Assembly: GCA_002393725.1 (NCBI GenBank)
Contig: DGTJ01000083.1
Location: 21,411-39,165, forward strand
Source: Prevotella sp. UBA4339
GTDB taxonomy: Bacteria; Bacteroidota; Bacteroidia; Bacteroidales; Bacteroidaceae
Length of the DNA stretch: 17,755 nucleotides
Direction of reading: 5' to 3'
Of this stretch, positions 15,220 to 17,755 are shown in pieces. Position numbers and translations under genes: made by a program. Under the pieces are notes generated by a model. It was not told the DNA's origin. It did not search any database and saw only the letters and a list, made by a program, of their open reading frames with translations. Numbering within the stretch: the stretch's first letter is position 1; the number at the start of each line of letters is the position of its first letter.

Positions 15220-15726
15220 TTATAGTGCTTCGATTTCTTTCCCTGTCAGCCCTGTAAATTCAGCAATGTCTTCAACGGCATAGCCTTTTGCCTTCATCTT
15301 GCGGGCCATTTCGATATTTGCCTTGCGGACATCATCGGACGTATCCTCAAAGTCATCTGGCAAGGACTGCCATTCGTCCCAATCAGTCTCGGCAATATAA
15401 CGCTCCACTTGGCGGCGAAGAGGAATCATATCATTAACAGCAGTGTCGTATAGTGTATCAGAAACTACATTTGCATAGTCATGAACCAGTACATGCCGCA
15501 TACCTTGCACAGTTTTCCAAGGAATTTCGGGATGTAACTTTTTAAATGATTTGGTTAACATGTACGCAGCTTCACCGACCACTTCAATATTCTTCATCAC
15601 CGAATAGTAAGTACGCTTGTCTGCAATAAGTGCATCAAGCGAATACCCTTCAATAAGCATTGTCACATTAGTGGAATACTCAACAATGTCTTCCAGCCGA
15701 CCTTTATCCCTCGCTCTTTCTCTCAT
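15220..15726 (-). CDS. hepT: HepT-like (DUF86) ribonuclease toxin with Rpn-like C-terminal tail
   Basis: This 168-aa protein has the all-helical DUF86/HepT fold at about residues 8-115. The HEPN active motif RX4HXY is Arg77, His82 and Tyr84 in MRHVLVHDY. NIEVVGEAAYML (46-57) is also typical. HepT proteins are RNase toxins, neutralised when MntA adds AMP to the tyrosine of this motif. Usual HepT proteins are about 110-140 aa. Here residues of about 133-168 add ANIEMARKMKAKGYAVEDIAEFTGLTGKEIEAL, which resembles the C-terminal tail common on Rpn/PD-(D/E)XK family proteins. The start overlaps mntA by 23 nt, so the pair is one operon. Toxicity is inferred from family and context. Confidence 0.88.
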   Translation of the reverse strand: MRERARDKGRLEDIVEYSTNVTMLIEGYSLDALIADKRTYYSVMKNIEVVGEAAYMLTKSFKKLHPEIPWKTVQGMRHVLVHDYANVVSDTLYDTAVNDMIPLRRQVERYIAETDWDEWQSLPDDFEDTSDDVRKANIEMARKMKAKGYAVEDIAEFTGLTGKEIEAL

Positions 15727-16108
15727 AAATCAATATTTTGTCACGGTTGGCACTTTCAGCAGCATACGGACGAAGAGAACCCTCTTCCACCAAGTCGACT
15801 TTGCGATTCAGCAGTTCTTGCAGGTCCATAAGCATTCCGCCATGAGTGAAAAGCGTAAAAGGTTTGCCCGTCCTATCGGGAACAAAAAGGATATCCACAT
15901 CGCTCCTTGGAGTCTCCTCGCCACGGGCAAAGGAACCGAAAAGCCATGCTTTAAGGACTGGCTGCGTCTTGAAATACTCGGCTATCGTCTCTTGCATCAT
16001 TTGTCTTTCCGGACGATTGGTACTCATCATCGGCTTCTTCTGTGGCGACTCGGCAGAGTCCAAACGACTATTGCTCTGCTCTTGCTGCTCCATAATTTGG
16101 GTACTCAT
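15704..16108 (-). CDS. mntA: MntA-like minimal nucleotidyltransferase antitoxin
   Basis: This 134-aa nucleotidyltransferase carries the signature GSX10DXD as GSFARGEETPRSDVD, with Gly58-Ser59, Asp70 and Asp72. A third acidic residue lies in KVDLVEEG (Asp105). MntA-type enzymes AMPylate HepT on the tyrosine of its HEPN motif and so block its RNase activity. The antitoxin gene comes first and overlaps hepT by 23 nt. Residues 1-45 are a Gln/Met-rich extension ahead of the usual core. A second possible start, Met28 (16027), begins a similar sequence (MSTN versus MSTQ). I chose 16108 because the predicted promoter places the start of transcription about 20 nt upstream. Confidence 0.9.
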   Translation of the reverse strand: MSTQIMEQQEQSNSRLDSAESPQKKPMMSTNRPERQMMQETIAEYFKTQPVLKAWLFGSFARGEETPRSDVDILFVPDRTGKPFTLFTHGGMLMDLQELLNRKVDLVEEGSLRPYAAESANRDKILIYERKSEG

Positions 16109-16134
16109 AAGCGTGTCATTTTAGAAATCCGCTG

Positions 16135-16142
16135 CAAATATA
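16135..16142 (-). promoter_or_regulatory. -7 box of the mntA-hepT operon
   Basis: On the minus strand TATATTTG, followed by CAGCGG, fits TAnnTTTG and lies 26 nt before the mntA ATG. A well-spaced TTG is not present, so an activator or weak -33 is possible. An inverted repeat overlaps the -33 region. Confidence 0.55.
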
Positions 16143-16149
16143 CAAAATA

Positions 16150-16180
16150 TTCCGCAAAACATGATGCTGTTTTTGCGGAA
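16150..16180. promoter_or_regulatory. Operator-like 10-bp inverted repeat at the mntA promoter
   Basis: TTCCGCAAAA (16150-16159) and TTTTGCGGAA (16171-16180) are perfect reverse complements separated by 11 nt, with arm centres 21 bp apart (two helical turns). It starts 8 bp upstream of the -7 box. The position fits binding by a dimeric regulator, but the factor is unknown. Confidence 0.5.
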
Positions 16181-16253
16181 ATTGTAATTATTCGAAGAGA
16201 AATAGCCTAAGGATCAGGGGGACTCTTACTCAAGAAAGGGAGGGATGAGACAG

Positions 16254-16325
16254 GAAAAGCAGCATGCGTCATCACGACGGATGCTGCTGGTTGAATCAAA
16301 ATCAGAGTTTGATGAAACTCCAATT
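16254..16325 (-). ncRNA. Candidate small RNA on the minus strand (about 70 nt)
   Basis: A well-spaced promoter at 16331-16361 would start transcription leftwards near 16325. The transcript would contain a perfect small hairpin (GAGTTT-CATC-AAACTC, 16320-16305) and then a longer hairpin at 16288-16258 (AGCAGCAT and ATGCTGCT arms with inner CGTC/GACG pairs), followed by a short U stretch (TTTCCTG). No convincing reading frame exists. No known RNA family was recognised. Expression is not shown. Confidence 0.35.
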
Positions 16326-16422
16326 GTCTGCAAAATTATTCCATCCATTTGGCTTTTGCAAGAAAAATGCTGATAAGATGAGGCAAGACATGTTACAGCA
16401 TTTTTTGAGTTAAAACTCTGAT
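16301..16422. repeat. 122-bp segment bounded by 10-bp inverted repeats
   Basis: ATCAGAGTTT (16301-16310) and AAACTCTGAT (16413-16422) are exact reverse complements. Each end can also form its own small hairpin (GAGTTT-GATG-AAACTC at 16305-16320 and GAGT-TAAA-ACTC at 16407-16418). This could be a short non-coding element or chance. The remainder of the 474-bp gap (16423-16556) is AT-rich and shows nothing I recognise. Confidence 0.3.
16331..16361 (-). promoter_or_regulatory. Orphan promoter in the mntA-TPR gap
   Basis: On the minus strand, -33 TTG (16361-16359), a 20-nt spacer and -7 TAATTTTG (16338-16331) followed by CAG match the consensus as well as the promoters of real genes here. No protein gene lies directly downstream before mntA's own promoter. 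Confidence 0.45.
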
Positions 16423-16556
16423 AATGAGTAATGTAGTCTAAATGCCACAAACGAAAAAGTGCTCAATTGTAACACCTAACGAAGGGCGATACTCTTAAAT
16501 TCCGTGAAATATTCTTTAAAATATCAATTGGGCGATATCAAGTCGAATATAATGAT

Positions 16557-16564
16557 TAACTTTG
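16557..16564 (+). promoter_or_regulatory. -7 box upstream of the TPR lipoprotein gene
   Basis: TAACTTTG fits TAnnTTTG and lies 18 nt before the ATG at 16583. The nearest TTG (16528-16530) is 26 nt upstream, longer than usual, so the -33 element is uncertain. Confidence 0.45.
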
Positions 16565-16582
16565 CCAATCAAACAAAGAAAC

Positions 16583-17755
16583 ATGAAGAAGATTCTCTGC
16601 ATATTGATTGTAGTCACCTTGATGGTTGGTTGTGGTGAGGCGCGTCATCCAATGCTAAAAGAGGCGACAGACATCATACACCAGCATCCAGATTCCGCAC
16701 GCGTCCTAATAAATAAGGTGGACACGACTTCGCTTTCTGAAGCGGATCTGGCTGAATACCATCTGCTGAAGGTGATGACAGACTATATCGTGCTGCATCA
16801 GGCAGATGGCGATTCGCTCGTTACGACCTGCGTGGATTACTACGATAAGCACGGCGACGCCTGGCATCGTAGTCGTGCCTATTATTACCGGGCTGGTATC
16901 AGAAGGCATTTCCTCGGCAGGACGTTTGATGCCATTAAAGATTATAAGGTGGCTGAGACAATTGCTGAGGATGCGGATGATGAACTGCTGAAGAACATGG
17001 TGTACGAGAATCTGGCCTTTGCCAATTATTATTGTTTTACCCATCCGCTTATTCTGGAATACTCGCAGAAGTTTCTGTCAAGCAGTCTCAAATTGAACGA
17101 CAGCGTCATGACGTTACGAGGTCTTCAGATGTGTGCATCGGCTTATGCATATATGGATCAGAGTGACAGCGCTTATGCCTGTATTTTCAGGAGCATGGAT
17201 TATATCGACTTGGTCGATAGTATCTTGCGGGCTGACATCTATTACAATATCGCGGCAATGTATGAGGAAAAGGGTGATACAGAAAATGCCAGAAAGTATT
17301 TGGAGAAATGGAAGAACAATAAGTCTGCCAGCAGTTTTAAGGGGAATTTGACTATGGCTCGTCTCTTGAAAACACAGGGACATTACCAAGAGGCTATCGA
17401 GGCGGCGAGGAAATGCTTGACAGAAAAAGATCCGTTGGTGCGCAGTAATTCGATGGAGATGTTATCCAAACTCTATGAAAAGATTGGCGACAAGAGCGCT
17501 GCTTTGGACATGAAACGACAAAAGGATGCATTTACCGACTCTGTCATGAAAGCCAATCATAGTCTGGAGATTGCCGACTGGCAGCAGAAATATGACGAAG
17601 AGCGTTCAGAGAAAAGGGTACATCATCGGATGATGGAGATGATGTGTGTGATCGTCATTGCTGTGGTCTTATTGGTTATCGGCATCTGGTGGCATCGCAG
17701 GAGAATACACAAAATGGGATTCCAACTCAACGAGAATGCCAGACAAATCACAGAA
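16583..17755 (+). CDS. TPR-repeat lipoprotein with C-terminal transmembrane segment, partial
   Basis: The frame is open for 391 codons from the ATG at 16583 to the window edge, so the 3' end is missing. Residues 1-17 are a lipoprotein signal, with LMVGC and lipidated Cys17. About 25-320 is all-helical with TPR-like units, for example ADIYYNIAAMYEEKGDTENARKYLEKW (217-243), NLTMARLLKTQGHYQEAIEAARKCL (255-279) and SMEMLSKLYEKIGDKSAALDM (290-310). About 322-350 looks like a coiled-coil helix. Residues 352-370 form a transmembrane helix, followed by basic HRRRIHK, so the C-terminus is probably cytoplasmic. This architecture is common in Bacteroidetes, where the cytoplasmic part may be a helix-turn-helix or kinase-like region, not visible here. 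A sensor or regulatory role is an inference. Confidence 0.8.
   Translation, partial: MKKILCILIVVTLMVGCGEARHPMLKEATDIIHQHPDSARVLINKVDTTSLSEADLAEYHLLKVMTDYIVLHQADGDSLVTTCVDYYDKHGDAWHRSRAYYYRAGIRRHFLGRTFDAIKDYKVAETIAEDADDELLKNMVYENLAFANYYCFTHPLILEYSQKFLSSSLKLNDSVMTLRGLQMCASAYAYMDQSDSAYACIFRSMDYIDLVDSILRADIYYNIAAMYEEKGDTENARKYLEKWKNNKSASSFKGNLTMARLLKTQGHYQEAIEAARKCLTEKDPLVRSNSMEMLSKLYEKIGDKSAALDMKRQKDAFTDSVMKANHSLEIADWQQKYDEERSEKRVHHRMMEMMCVIVIAVVLLVIGIWWHRRRIHKMGFQLNENARQITE

Noticed and set aside
16226..16450. 74-codon reading frame on the minus strand in the mntA-TPR gap
   Set aside because: Cysteine- and serine-rich composition unlike its neighbours, no recognisable domain, and it runs through the predicted promoter and hairpins; probably a chance frame.

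Overview
The window looks like chromosomal DNA of a Bacteroidales bacterium, most likely Prevotella or a close relative. The evidence is the set of gene families (LytTR regulator, BlaI/M56-TonB pair, DUF2851, long Bacteroidetes-type LepB, WbqC-like protein, TPR lipoprotein), the near absence of Shine-Dalgarno sequences, and repeated Bacteroidetes-type promoters (-33 TTG, about 20 nt, -7 TAnnTTTG). No rRNA, tRNA, insertion sequence or CRISPR array was seen. The genus is an inference.

Layout, left to right. (1) 1-1571, plus strand: the 3' part of a LytTR response regulator, translationally coupled to a secreted SGNH/CE2-type carbohydrate esterase. (2) 4719-1533, minus strand: a tight five-gene operon queD-queE-PP2C-like phosphatase-hotdog thioesterase-dusB, with a good promoter and a 79-nt leader. 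QueD and QueE make the queuosine/7-deazaguanine precursor and DusB reduces tRNA uridines, so the operon is centred on tRNA modification. (3) 4923-7220, plus strand: a blaI/mecI-type repressor overlapping by 1 nt a BlaR1-like M56 membrane peptidase with a TonB-type C-terminus. (4) 7221-7458: a convergent gap holding a striking 90-bp dyad made of four ACTTAAGT palindromes at exact 22-bp spacing. (5) 9884-7459, minus strand: DUF2851 protein then dprA. (6) 10020-14417, plus strand: dapB, lepB, a second S26 signal-peptidase-like gene that has lost both catalytic residues, wbqC-like, and terC. (7) 14951-14418, minus strand: a small secreted carboxypeptidase-regulatory-like protein whose GTG start lies almost at its predicted transcription start. 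(8) 15069-15145: an array of 11-bp direct repeats, followed by a terminator and an mntA-hepT (nucleotidyltransferase/DUF86) toxin-antitoxin operon on the minus strand. HepT carries an Rpn-like C-terminal tail. (9) 16109-16582: a 474-bp gap with an operator-like palindrome at the mntA promoter and a candidate small RNA on the minus strand. (10) 16583 to the end, plus strand: a TPR lipoprotein with a transmembrane segment, cut by the window edge.

Most of the window is housekeeping. The most interesting non-standard signals are the 22-bp-phased ACTTAAGT dyad, the 11-bp repeat array beside the toxin-antitoxin module, the inactive signal-peptidase paralogue kept directly behind lepB, the palindromic repeat element read in frame as the linker of the LytTR regulator, and the possible small RNA at 16254-16361. 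I did not find a clear new defence or mobile system.
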